Positions 46,442 to 55,167 of a stretch of DNA of 64,000 bases are shown here, one piece after another; positions within the stretch are counted from its first letter, which is position 1; each line of letters begins with the position of its first letter. This stretch comes from VBAU01 sp036005185. GTDB lineage: Bacteria > Bacteroidota > Bacteroidia > Chitinophagales > Chitinophagaceae. The notes under the pieces were generated by a model, which had not been told where the DNA came from, ran no database searches, and worked only from the letters and a program-made list of their open reading frames with translations. The DNA is taken from positions 248,001 to 312,000 of the forward strand of contig DASYQS010000049.1 in assembly GCA_036005185.1 (NCBI GenBank). The letters are read 5' to 3'. Made by a program: the position numbers and the translations under genes.

Positions 46442-47278
46442 CTAGCTTTTTAGAATATACTGCTGTAAGTCGTTATAAATTTTAATTTTTTTTGAATAAA
46501 CTTTATCTCTGAATCGCTTTACTTGTTTTATTCCTTGAATCGCATTTGTAAGAAAAATTCCATCTGCATTTTCCAAATCTTTTACTTCACATGGTTTTTC
46601 TTGCACCTTGTATCTTGTGCCTTGAGCACATTGCATCAAATATCTTCTCATCACGCCTGCTATACAACCTTCACTCAATGGCGGTGTCGATATCATTTCA
46701 TCCTTTACCCAAAACAGGTTGGCAATAGTTGAGTCGCAAATTCGTTCGTAAGTATTCAGCAGCAAACAGTCGTTCAGTTTATTTTCTTTCACAAATCGAG
46801 CGGCCATTACGTAAGGTAAATGACTGGCAGATTTAATATTTGCAAAAGCATCACAGCTTTTTCTAGCAAAAGGGAAAACATCTATGATCAATCCCCCCTC
46901 ATCTAATTCATCCGTTTCATGCTTCAAAGGCGAACATTCTATGATATACTGAAACTTTTCGTCACTTTTGTACAAGCTGCCATTGCCTCTTGATATTGAT
47001 AAACGGATACGTGCAAGTTCTTCGCAATTATTTTTCTGACACAGCTCAAGTATTTGCGTTTCTAAATTTTGTTGAGAAAAAAAAGCAGGGATATCAAATT
47101 TTAAAAGCGATAGGCTTTTATATAACCGTTCAAAATGCAGATCACCCAATATTATTTTTTTATTCTTTGCTTTCATGGTTTCGAATAAGCCGTCCCCATA
47201 GCGGTAAGAACGATTATCTGTTCTCACAAAAGCAAAACCTGAGCTTAAAATTTCGCCATTGACATTCACAAATTCCAT
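46442..47278 (-). CDS. Class IV PLP aminotransferase (BCAT / aminodeoxychorismate lyase family)
   Basis: 278 residues. VNVNGEIL, YRYGDGLFETM, FERLYKSLSLL, the PLP Lys in IKSASHLPYVMA, CDSTIANLFWVKD, TPPLSEGCIAGVMR and GIFLTNAIQGI are family marks. Reactions include branched-chain transamination or release of pyruvate from aminodeoxychorismate for folate; the short size suggests the latter, with low certainty. Residues near 218-226 (GTRYKVQEK) are encoded by a CAAG-type repeat that also occurs between genes elsewhere in the window. Confidence 0.82.
   Translation of the reverse strand: MEFVNVNGEILSSGFAFVRTDNRSYRYGDGLFETMKAKNKKIILGDLHFERLYKSLSLLKFDIPAFFSQQNLETQILELCQKNNCEELARIRLSISRGNGSLYKSDEKFQYIIECSPLKHETDELDEGGLIIDVFPFARKSCDAFANIKSASHLPYVMAARFVKENKLNDCLLLNTYERICDSTIANLFWVKDEMISTPPLSEGCIAGVMRRYLMQCAQGTRYKVQEKPCEVKDLENADGIFLTNAIQGIKQVKRFRDKVYSKKIKIYNDLQQYILKS
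46600..46625. repeat. CAAG-type repeat inside aminotransferase gene
   Basis: CTTGTATCTTGTGCCTTG within coding sequence, permuted relative to the intergenic copy at 5829-5865. Encodes AQGTRYKVQ on the minus strand. Confidence 0.6.
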
Positions 47279-47285
47279 TGTCTAA

Positions 47286-47323
47286 AAATAAAACAAAAAG
47301 CCTCCCGATAAATCGGAAGGCTT
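47286..47323 (-). terminator. Rho-independent terminator after the LuxR-type regulator
   Basis: On the minus strand AGCCTTCCGAT pairs with ATCGGGAGGCT around a TTA loop and is followed by a T-rich run. It lies just after the regulator stop and before the aminotransferase start. Confidence 0.8.
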
Positions 47324-47343
47324 CATCATAATATGGAATATAT

Positions 47344-48021
47344 TTAGTGAGGTTGCTCTACAATTCCAGCTTTTACAGCATACATTACCAGGCCTGCCAT
47401 TGATTTTGTGCCGGTCTTTGTTTTTAATTTATCACGTATTGCTTCTACAGTACGGGGGCTAAGGTCAACAATATCGGCGATCTCCTTCGTGCTTTTTTCT
47501 TCGCACATAAGCTTGAGAATGATGATTTCTTTTTCGGTCAGTTGCACATCATGCGGTGTGTTTGAATCAACCGTTCTTTTTGTGCGAAGGCCGCTCAGCA
47601 AAGCCTTATTGGTAAGGTCGTTGAAAAAGAATTCCTGCTGATAACAGGTTTTTATAGCTTGATAGATCGTTTCTGAATCCGATTCTTTGGTGAGATAGGA
47701 ATTAGCGCCGATCTCCATCATACGGCTGATCATAGAATGATCATTGTGCATGGAAAGCATGATCACTTTAATACCGGGGTATAATCTTTTGATCTCAGGC
47801 AAGGTGGTCAGTCCATCCATGATAGGCATTTGAATATCTAGTAAAACTACATCAGGTTGGATATGCTTGAGAAGGTTGAGTAGCTGCATACCATTTTCCG
47901 CTTCGGCTACCATCTGTATATCCTTGCGGGCCGATAATGAAGTCTTTACTCCTGTGCGGAAAAGAGCATGGTCATCGGCAATAGCTACTTTAATTACGGT
48001 GTTTGGGTCGAGATTCTTCAT
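47344..48021 (-). CDS. NarL/FixJ-type response regulator (LuxR HTH)
   Basis: 225 residues. Receiver: VAIADDHALFRTG, phospho-acceptor Asp in VVLLDIQMPIMDG, IMLSMHND, Lys in SYLTKES. LuxR-type HTH near the C-terminus: LTEKEIIILKLMCEEKSTKEIADIVDLSPRTVEAIRDKL. No cognate kinase is beside it in the window, so it is an orphan here. A strong terminator follows, and upstream is a gene-free stretch holding a candidate small RNA. Confidence 0.92.
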   Translation of the reverse strand: MKNLDPNTVIKVAIADDHALFRTGVKTSLSARKDIQMVAEAENGMQLLNLLKHIQPDVVLLDIQMPIMDGLTTLPEIKRLYPGIKVIMLSMHNDHSMISRMMEIGANSYLTKESDSETIYQAIKTCYQQEFFFNDLTNKALLSGLRTKRTVDSNTPHDVQLTEKEIIILKLMCEEKSTKEIADIVDLSPRTVEAIRDKLKTKTGTKSMAGLVMYAVKAGIVEQPH

Positions 48022-48244
48022 GGGATATTAATTAACATGAAAACGAATAAATAGTTGTTTTTATTGTTGCTTTTGCGGTGCAAGTTGAAAAAATCCTGTT
48101 GAATGTGCTATAGTAGAACTACGTGATTTATGCTTTGTGGAAAGTACCGGACACATTATAAAAAGGAAAACTTACTAAGGAAAAAAAGAAGCTTTACGAT
48201 AAATACAGTAAAAACCATAACGAAAAAATCGGTCAATACTGCTC

Positions 48245-48275
48245 TTGTCCACATTTGAATGTGAATATATTTTTG
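48245..48275 (+). promoter_or_regulatory. Promoter of candidate small RNA
   Basis: TTG at 48245-48247, 20-base spacer, then TATTTTTG at 48268-48275 (full TAnnTTTG). The expected start point (about 48281) coincides with the first base of the long closing stem. Confidence 0.5.
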
Positions 48276-48280
48276 TTATC

Positions 48281-48414
48281 GAAAGTTGATTGATACGGAG
48301 AACTCGTCATATTCCCTACCGTCCAATGTCCTGAATACCGTCCAGAAAGTTTTTTAAACCCAATCCTTTGAAAAACTGACGACAGACCCTCAATCAACTT
48401 TCTCTTTTTTTGCT
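48281..48414 (+). ncRNA. Candidate structured small RNA
   Basis: In a 600-base gap without genes, GAAAGTTGATTGA (48281-48293) is perfectly complementary to TCAATCAACTTTC (48390-48402), which is directly followed by a T-rich run (CTTTTTTT). Nested inside are TCGTCA (48304-48309) with TGACGA (48377-48382) and AGTTTTT (48348-48354) with AAAAACT (48371-48377); ACCGTCCA occurs twice. A promoter ends just upstream. Shape (one long closing stem, internal bubble, about 130 bases) recalls 6S-like RNAs, but I cannot assign a family. Both promoter and U-tract indicate the plus strand. Confidence 0.4.
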
Positions 48415-48620
48415 CCCCGTTTAAAAATCCAATAATAAAAAGGCCAAGGTAATTTAGATGATATTTTTAATTTGTCCCTATGAAGACGTCTGATCCTGAT
48501 AAAACTTCTCTGTTTACCCTCTCGAATTTTTAAGCTGATTCCGCATTAATAACAATCTTCAATGATTAACGATTAGCTGCTCGTTGGACAAGAACATATA
48601 TAAACCTATTTCAAGGCGAG

Positions 48621-48647
48621 ACAAATAACTATTCACCGAGTCCGCTC
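48621..48647. repeat. Left copy of 27-base direct repeat flanking the RAYT relic
   Basis: Contains ACTATTCACCGAGTCCGCTC, identical over 27 bases to 49333-49359. It supplies the final codons (ERTR and stop) of the transposase reading frame. Confidence 0.85.
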
Positions 48648-49322
48648 ATTCTTCTGAGTGTTCCAATTTTTTCCTCGCCGAGTCTCACGATTGGCCTTGT
48701 GTGTTAGCCGTGCCTGCCTGCCGGTAGGCAGGGACTCGGCGCTCAAATTTAAATTCTCCTTAAACAACTCTTCCACATTTTTTACTTCAAAAGCCGCATG
48801 TTTCCCGCTAATGTAAAATTTAGCTGAGCTATGATTATAGTGAATGGGGCTTTCAGCTAATTTCCACTTGCCGGAGCATGGATTATTATGGATGTAGGAA
48901 AGTTTTTGATTAACAAACTTCTCCGTTTCGCAGAACTTCCAGTCAAAAGAATCCTTCCATATCTCATGTTTTTTCCCTCGTTTTCTGTCCTTCTCTTCTA
49001 CTGCTTTTTGCAATTCTTTGATCAATTCAATGTTTTCATTTTTTTCCAATCTGGCAATGAGCTCGTAAGCAATAAACTTTTTTCCATCTCCAATAATTTT
49101 ATTTATGCTTTTTTATGTTTTATCAAATGAAATAAGTACATGCAGATGATTGGGCATAATTACATATCCTGTCACAAAATGATTTTTTGTTTTTAGGTAA
49201 TCGAACCATTTATAAACAAGGTCATATCCGTTTGATAATTCAATTAAAGGCAACCATCGATAGCAGGTAAACGTGATGAAGTAAATACCTTGTTTATATG
49301 GAATTTCTCTGCGAACGGGCAT
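48633..49322 (-). pseudogene. RAYT (Y1 transposase) with in-frame ochre stop
   Basis: The frame from 49322 encodes GIYFITFTCYRWLPLIE and the HUH motif MPNHLHVLISFDKT, then a TAA at 49113-49115, and continues in the same frame as KSINKIIGDGKKFIAYELIARLE...FVNQKLSYIHNNP...SSAKFY to 48633. The TAA replaces one sense codon (GAA to TAA would suffice). The last 40 or so codons, including LPTGRQA, derive from REP-like repeats. Different from the intact RAYT near 28 kb. Likely inactive unless the stop is read through. Confidence 0.82.
48677..48740. repeat. Nested palindromes encoding LPTGRQA
   Basis: GCCGAGTC (48677-48684) and GACTCGGC (48733-48740) enclose the near-palindrome CCTGCCT...AGGCAGG (48713-48732). 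On the minus strand this is read in frame as LPTGRQA within the transposase relic. Confidence 0.75.
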
Positions 49323-49332
49323 GAGTAAAAAT

Positions 49333-49390
49333 ACAAATAACTATTCACCGAGTCCGCTCCGCGCAAAGCTCGGCTGGGAGACTCGGTGAG
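49333..49390. repeat. Right REP hairpin with 27-base direct repeat
   Basis: Same 27 bases as 48621-48647, followed by a hairpin whose arms TCACCGAGTC and GACTCGGTGA match perfectly. Lies 11 bases before the transposase start. Confidence 0.8.
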
Positions 49391-49760
49391 GAAAAAAATC
49401 GGAACTGCCTAAGACGTATATATACATTCTGTAGTTTTTCCCATTCCAGTTACTTTTTTTCCTATCTGCATAGACAAACGAACTGCTCAATGATCCACCT
49501 GCCCTAAGTATATTGATATAAACAGATCCTATTAAAACTAACTCATCATTTGTAAATGTATTACCATGATCCCCCTCCCCATGGCAATCGCTGTGATAGT
49601 TCTAGCTGTCTCCCGATTTTTTTCTCGTTCTTGAATCTCCTGATCAGCGTTTTCGCTTCTATACTTTTTCGCCGCATCAGGTTCTGCCCCTGATCTGGAC
49701 GCTTCTATCCATTATTCATCTGTCGGCCCATCCGCGCCAACAGGGCTTCCTCAATTTTTT
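49378..49760 (-). pseudogene. Decayed coding relic behind the RHS/lipoprotein pair
   Basis: The stretch is not open in one frame, but on the minus strand it reads as protein in two overlapping pieces: GADGPTDE-stop-WIEASRSGAEPDAAKKYRS followed by NADQEIQEREKNRETARTI (stop codon at 49538-49540), then, one frame over from about 49590, GDHGNTFTNDELVLIGSVYI, SSSFVYADRKKSNWNGKNYR and YIYVLGSS. Low-complexity chance frames rarely give such content. Two stops or frameshifts would have to be undone. Position right after the immunity candidate suggests an old RHS C-terminal tip; that is inference. Confidence 0.4.
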
Positions 49761-49766
49761 ACCTCA

Positions 49767-50369
49767 TCAGTATTTTTTTTCTAATTCCCAAAACGTACTG
49801 TCTATTTTATCAAATCTAATTAATCCTTGTGACTTACTCCAGTATACTTTTGTTATAAAATTGCTTCGCTGATGAAAATTGCCTAAGTAATCCTCAGAAT
49901 TGATTACATACACATCAGTATATTGACCGAATGCTGTTTGCAAGGCTATTTGCTTTTCCCTGCTTAGGCTGTCAATTTTAATGGGACTAAGTCGATAAAA
50001 TTCAGCGTCCTTCGCTGATAAATCTATTACTATCTCCGCTCGATCGTCCTTCGCTTTTTTTATTTCTAGGAATGTATTTTCTAGGTAACGATGAGTGTTA
50101 TTTGGCGTATTGGAATCGGAGTGTTTGCAAAAAACCGATAAAACTTCGTACTCTATTCCATTTACAGTCTGAGCTTCCGGATATGCTGTTAATGTATCTT
50201 TTTTCAGAAGGAAAATCGTATCTACGTCACCTGTGTTGGATCTAAATACAAGAGTTTCACCTCCCTGATATGGCATCCATTCGTAATCTTCTTTTTTGAG
50301 TCGATTAAACTGCCCGCAAGACATCAAAAATGACGTACAAAGAAGAAACAAAATAAATTGTCGTTTCAT
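49767..50369 (-). CDS. Lipoprotein, candidate immunity protein to the RHS lipase
   Basis: 200 residues with lipobox SFLMSCGQF near residue 18. The mature part is mixed alpha/beta with many charged residues (LSAKDAEFYRLSPIKIDSLS, TKVYWSKSQGLIRFDKID) and no known family. It starts only three bases after the RHS stop codon, so the two are translationally linked. A small periplasmic lipoprotein directly behind a polymorphic-toxin-like gene is the expected layout for an immunity gene; the role is inferred from position only. Confidence 0.7.
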   Translation of the reverse strand: MKRQFILFLLCTSFLMSCGQFNRLKKEDYEWMPYQGGETLVFRSNTGDVDTIFLLKKDTLTAYPEAQTVNGIEYEVLSVFCKHSDSNTPNNTHRYLENTFLEIKKAKDDRAEIVIDLSAKDAEFYRLSPIKIDSLSREKQIALQTAFGQYTDVYVINSEDYLGNFHQRSNFITKVYWSKSQGLIRFDKIDSTFWELEKKY

Positions 50370-50372
50370 AAA

Positions 50373-53300
50373 CTAATTATGCACAGTTACAGTAATTCCT
50401 AAGTCTCGCCAATATTTAATTAAATCGTCTAACCATGTATCTACACTGTGACCGCCTCTGCCACCGGTATGATGTTTTCTTATAGTTATGTCAGACGTGC
50501 CTTTTATTTGGTCTAATTCAGAACGCCCAGCTATATTCAAAACAGTAATTAACCACCCTAATACGCCACCTCTCGAAGCTACTCTATCACTTTGGGTGGA
50601 AAACTGTCTCCCTCTTACATTTGATGGATGAGTAAATCCTTCTGGTTGATGTGGAGATAAGTAATCAACAAATTCTACTCTGCTTCCGTATTTTGAAACT
50701 TTTGCTAATGCAGTAGCAATACCTGCAGCGTATGCTGCACCTTGACTATGACCAACTATTTTTATTGTCTCTCCCTCTTTTAAAGTTATTTCCCCTGATT
50801 CAAGCTTTTCAATCAGTTCTTCTCCTGCTTTTTCCCCTTCTTTAAATCTCGCACTTGCAGTTGCCCTGGGTGTAAAAGAGCCGTTTGTATAATAGGCATT
50901 TTTGTCATTATATGCCTTCTCATAGGCTCTATCCACACCATCCCAATAACTGAAAGTCTCTCCATTATTTTTAGGACCATCCCTATAAAAATGTCTATCC
51001 GGGTTGTATGGTTTGTATAATGGATTGCGTTCCATGCCATCGTCGTCATGGTTATGACGCTTTACGTATGGATCTTGTTGACCCGCTTCCCACTGATGCA
51101 ACATAAACCCATTTGCAAAAATGAAAAGATTACCGTCTAATTCGATAATGTTAACGGGACAATTCCCTCCATAATTATAGGGGGTAAGTCCATAGTATCT
51201 CTCCGAGTATTTGTCAACAACATGCCATCGCCCAATCTGATTATCGTACATCCTTGCGCCGTAATCTAACCATTCAAGGCCAGACCCATCAGAGAACTCT
51301 TGTCGTTGCTCTTCTTTACCATTAAATTTTTTATGATTAGGAGGTTCTCCAAAGTTGAGTGCTTTAGATGAGATGCCGGACATCACAAGTCCGAACGGAT
51401 AATAATGCGTTTCATCAACCAACGGGCCTCGAATATGGGTTACCTGTAAATTGTCAAAGAACACATCAATGTTGGGTGTTTCATTGCTTACGTAAATATA
51501 CAAATAACCACTTTTATTAATTGGCTTATCGGTAAATGAATGCGTCTTAAATTGCTGGTCATCGCCTACCTGGTCAAAGCCACTGTAGCCATTTGCTATA
51601 ATATTACCATTTGCATCTTTTGCAATTTTAAACTGCTCATCCAGCAATATCCAGCTTACATAAGCTTTTGGTTTGGATGTGGTGTATGTTTGGTTGTACA
51701 AAAAACTATTGGCCGCATTAGTGCTTAAGCCATTATTGTTCAATTCTGCCGCCGTAGCCTTTCCTCCTGACACTCCTGCAACACTATTAGCTAAAGCATT
51801 TGCTAATTCATTTAATGGGTTAGGAGGTTGTATTGACGCTCCATTTAAGCGATACCAGCTACTCACTCTTAAATTAAATTTATCTCCGGCCATTACTTTC
51901 AAAACTATTGCTGGCCCTATTTTATTTCCATCACCTCTAACCTTGGCTACTTTATAATTAGGGTCCAAATAAGGATCGTAAGGATAGCCTGAGGGCTTAT
52001 CGATTCTTGTTGTATTGAGATTAGAATAAATGGCTTCCTCTGTTGTTGCGCTATTTGATTCCATAGTAGCCGCAGGATAAGCGTCTGTTCTTTGTTCGTC
52101 TGTTAACACCATTCTTATATTACCAAGATGATCTTTTATAAAATAGTCATAATAAAACTGATTATTTTCCAATCGTATTCTGCCTTCTTCATGGCTGATG
52201 AATTGCAAAACATCATTTTCATAAACTGCCCCTGCAATGTACAGTGTTACCTTACCTGGCGGAACACCACCTACGTACACTTCCTTTTGGATCTTATTTC
52301 CGGCTGCATCGTATTTATAAATAATGGCGTTGGTAACATCACTCTTATCTCGTATGGTGATTCCCTCCGGTAAATTCAGGTAATTATAATTGATCCAGTC
52401 TATTTTTTTATTCCGGTCGTACAACAGGTTGCCATTGGCACCGTAGCCATAATCATCACTCGTTCCATTATTGCCATCATGAAAATCTCCAAGCTTGGTA
52501 TCAAGGTCGCTTACCGCATCTGTAACTTTAGCCAGTTTATTGCTATTAGCTTGATAGGTGTAACTTAATTGATCTATTGCAGAAGGACCTGTGATCTTCA
52601 GTCCCTGTTGATTCATGGAAAGAATATTTCCGTTCATATCGTAACTAAGGTTGTTAACACTAAAATTTATGCCCGCATCATTATTGAAGCTGCCATTGGT
52701 ATATTGCTTAAAATTCGCATCAGTCAGCCGGTTGGCCGCGTCGTAAGTAAAATCATATTTTCGTTTTTCTCCGTCGCCTTTGCTTTTCCATACCATGCCT
52801 TCAATATTGCCGTTATACTGTGGATAGTTGTAAGCCTGGTTGCCAATAATGCCATTATTCGCCTTGTCGTAACCAAGATCAAAGCCAAACCAATTGTTGT
52901 TATTGGCGTCTTTTGCATAGTCGCGATTTGCACCCAATAGCCATCCGCGAATATTGTAATCATAGTTAAGTGTTTCAAGCGGGCCACCTCCGACACTTCC
53001 TGTAGGTGACAGAATCTTTTTTTTCAACTGACCTAACGCATCATATTCATTTTGTGCAATTGTTTTATAAGAAGACATGCTGTTGCCATTGACCAGCGTG
53101 TTGCTGAGCTTCTTTTCAGTTTTGGTCAGTCGGCCTAAATCATCGTAAGTAAATTGGGTGACTACGATGCTCGTTTGAGGATGAGCTCCTGCTATTTCTG
53201 TTTTATTAATTGTTACCAGCGGCTGACCGGCCCAATTATATTGGGTAGTGCTTATATCTATCCGGCCGGCATAGTTGGAGCTCTGTACTTGTATCAACCT

Positions 53301-55112
53301 GGCTTTATCATCATAAAAGTTCACCGTGTATAAATAAATCGTGGTTCCAAATGTCCCAAGCACTTTCATTCGGGTTCCCGTTACCAGCCCTTTTAACCGA
53401 GATGATGGCGCGTTTGCTTGTGGGTACGGCCAGGTATTGGAAGGTGTTTGGAAATAAACATCATAACTATTGTTATAGTTTGCGCTTAAGCCTGTTGAAT
53501 ATTGATTCAGCCAAGTATAATCATTATAAAAAGTGTGGGTCAGTTCATCGTAGGTTTGGCCTGACAGCTCAGGATAGGTTGTACTGTAGTATGCTTGTCC
53601 CTGATGATAAACCCGATCTTGGGTATTATTCCACAGACCTGTTGAAGTTGGCCGGTTTAATTCATCGTACTGTGAATACATCCACTTGTTCTGTGAGCGC
53701 ATATTTGCATCCTGGGTAAGCACCAGTCTGTCTCTTGCATCATATACCATCCATACCTCACCGGCTCCCGGTACTTTTTTTATGATCATCCTGTTGCGCT
53801 GATCATATTCATAGCGAAAACAAAGTTCGTCCATCACCTGTTGAGTCATCACCCAGTTACTCCATATTGCAGGAATGGCTTTTGGAGGAATGACACATCG
53901 AAGATTGCCAAGATCATCATACACATAAAAAGTAAGCAGCCATTCTGTTGTATTGTAAACCGATTTTAATACTGTTTTTCCTTCTTTGTCGATGTAGTCA
54001 AATGTGAAATTATTATTTTCATCAAATGTTGTATTTCTGTAAAGTTGTGCCGGCCCATAAATACCATCCACATACGGCAAGCTGCCAGGAGCACTATTGA
54101 TTTTCCAAATCTTTACACTGGTTTCATACTGATCGTTAGACATATATTCGTAGCGAACTCCTTTTCCCATTCCCACCCAATTAATGCCCGGCGCCATTTG
54201 CTTTTCTACCCTGTTTAAAGGCGAGGGTTCATAATTAGTTTGTGCGTAAAAATTGTTTTCCCCCTGCCCTGAAATAGGGCTATTTGTACCCGTATAAAAA
54301 CTATTTTGGTCAACGAAGGCATTATCCTTATAAAGGCCGTCTGAACTGCCAGCTGCATAAGGCAGGTATTTTTTCACTTCTCTCCCGAAATTATCATATT
54401 CAAAAGGCTTGACAATATCACTGTTACCAGCGCTGCTCAAAGAGCCTTTTTTAATTACTGATTGTTCTGGTCTGCCCAAGCCATCAAAATAAGTGGTGGA
54501 TTGTTTTACATCACTAAGAGGTTTTGTAATTAAATTATTCTGATCAGTCTCTGGTGCAGTTGCTTCCCAGGTACGAATAAAGTTGCGTGTATCGTAAACG
54601 GTTGGAGTAGATGGCTGCACGGTAAGGTTCACCGTGAGGTTAATGATGCCGGTATAGGTACTGTAACCTTCGGCTACTATGTAATACGTGCCTGCAGCAA
54701 GAGAAGTGATGGAACCGTTGGGAATAGAAATTGACGCAGTGAGTCCTGAGCAAACCGGTCCATTATCGTCGTCAAACGTTATTAATCCGCCACTACCATC
54801 TAACAAATGCAAATAGGTATCAAACGCCGATGAACAGGTGGAGATGCTGATTTGAGTATTTCCTTGAACAGTGAACCTGTAAAAAATATCCGGACTGGGC
54901 TGGCCATAATCATTACCGTAGCTGCTGTTATTTCTGCTGTCACTATAGCTGTAAGTGCCTTCACCGTATGTACCCATTACAATAGGATTACTCATATTGT
55001 TTCCCTGCGCATGGGAACGCATTGGTAAAAGCGACATCACTATAATGAGCAATAGTGAGATAAATAAATGCAGGCTTTTTTTTATAACGCCGATCAGATT
55101 TATAGCGTTCAT
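50373..55112 (-). CDS. RHS-repeat protein with lipase-like C-terminus
   Basis: 1579 residues from ATG 55112, where a signal peptide begins (LFISLLLIIVMSLLPMRSHAQ). Then a PPC-like beta domain (about 40-170), a DUF6443-type segment (FIRTWEATAPETDQNN, YFDGLGRPEQSV), many YD/RHS repeats, and the RHS core (YFIKDHLGNIRMVL, YYPFGLVMSG, KFNGKEEQ, LDYGARMYDNQIGRW, YNYGGNCPVNIIELDGN). The C-terminal 250 residues change character: KIVGHSQGAAYA is a lipase nucleophile elbow, SDRV may give the Asp and GGHSVDTW the His. The end is variable in such proteins, consistent with a toxin tip. The frame could start at 55214 but would overlap the upstream gene. Confidence 0.88.
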   Translation of the reverse strand: MNAINLIGVIKKSLHLFISLLLIIVMSLLPMRSHAQGNNMSNPIVMGTYGEGTYSYSDSRNNSSYGNDYGQPSPDIFYRFTVQGNTQISISTCSSAFDTYLHLLDGSGGLITFDDDNGPVCSGLTASISIPNGSITSLAAGTYYIVAEGYSTYTGIINLTVNLTVQPSTPTVYDTRNFIRTWEATAPETDQNNLITKPLSDVKQSTTYFDGLGRPEQSVIKKGSLSSAGNSDIVKPFEYDNFGREVKKYLPYAAGSSDGLYKDNAFVDQNSFYTGTNSPISGQGENNFYAQTNYEPSPLNRVEKQMAPGINWVGMGKGVRYEYMSNDQYETSVKIWKINSAPGSLPYVDGIYGPAQLYRNTTFDENNNFTFDYIDKEGKTVLKSVYNTTEWLLTFYVYDDLGNLRCVIPPKAIPAIWSNWVMTQQVMDELCFRYEYDQRNRMIIKKVPGAGEVWMVYDARDRLVLTQDANMRSQNKWMYSQYDELNRPTSTGLWNNTQDRVYHQGQAYYSTTYPELSGQTYDELTHTFYNDYTWLNQYSTGLSANYNNSYDVYFQTPSNTWPYPQANAPSSRLKGLVTGTRMKVLGTFGTTIYLYTVNFYDDKARLIQVQSSNYAGRIDISTTQYNWAGQPLVTINKTEIAGAHPQTSIVVTQFTYDDLGRLTKTEKKLSNTLVNGNSMSSYKTIAQNEYDALGQLKKKILSPTGSVGGGPLETLNYDYNIRGWLLGANRDYAKDANNNNWFGFDLGYDKANNGIIGNQAYNYPQYNGNIEGMVWKSKGDGEKRKYDFTYDAANRLTDANFKQYTNGSFNNDAGINFSVNNLSYDMNGNILSMNQQGLKITGPSAIDQLSYTYQANSNKLAKVTDAVSDLDTKLGDFHDGNNGTSDDYGYGANGNLLYDRNKKIDWINYNYLNLPEGITIRDKSDVTNAIIYKYDAAGNKIQKEVYVGGVPPGKVTLYIAGAVYENDVLQFISHEEGRIRLENNQFYYDYFIKDHLGNIRMVLTDEQRTDAYPAATMESNSATTEEAIYSNLNTTRIDKPSGYPYDPYLDPNYKVAKVRGDGNKIGPAIVLKVMAGDKFNLRVSSWYRLNGASIQPPNPLNELANALANSVAGVSGGKATAAELNNNGLSTNAANSFLYNQTYTTSKPKAYVSWILLDEQFKIAKDANGNIIANGYSGFDQVGDDQQFKTHSFTDKPINKSGYLYIYVSNETPNIDVFFDNLQVTHIRGPLVDETHYYPFGLVMSGISSKALNFGEPPNHKKFNGKEEQRQEFSDGSGLEWLDYGARMYDNQIGRWHVVDKYSERYYGLTPYNYGGNCPVNIIELDGNLFIFANGFMLHQWEAGQQDPYVKRHNHDDDGMERNPLYKPYNPDRHFYRDGPKNNGETFSYWDGVDRAYEKAYNDKNAYYTNGSFTPRATASARFKEGEKAGEELIEKLESGEITLKEGETIKIVGHSQGAAYAAGIATALAKVSKYGSRVEFVDYLSPHQPEGFTHPSNVRGRQFSTQSDRVASRGGVLGWLITVLNIAGRSELDQIKGTSDITIRKHHTGGRGGHSVDTWLDDLIKYWRDLGITVTVHN

Positions 55113-55167
55113 ATAATCATTTATCTTGGGTGAATGGATATGATTTGCCACTGTTGAATGTCTTGCG

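Noticed and set aside
48621..49359. 27-base direct repeats as target-site duplication of a transposon
   Set aside because: Too long for IS200-type elements, which make none, and each copy is part of a REP hairpin, so they are better read as REP copies.
52569..52940. 123-codon plus-strand frame inside the RHS gene
   Set aside because: Antisense to the YD repeats; Ile/Val-rich shadow of repetitive sequence.
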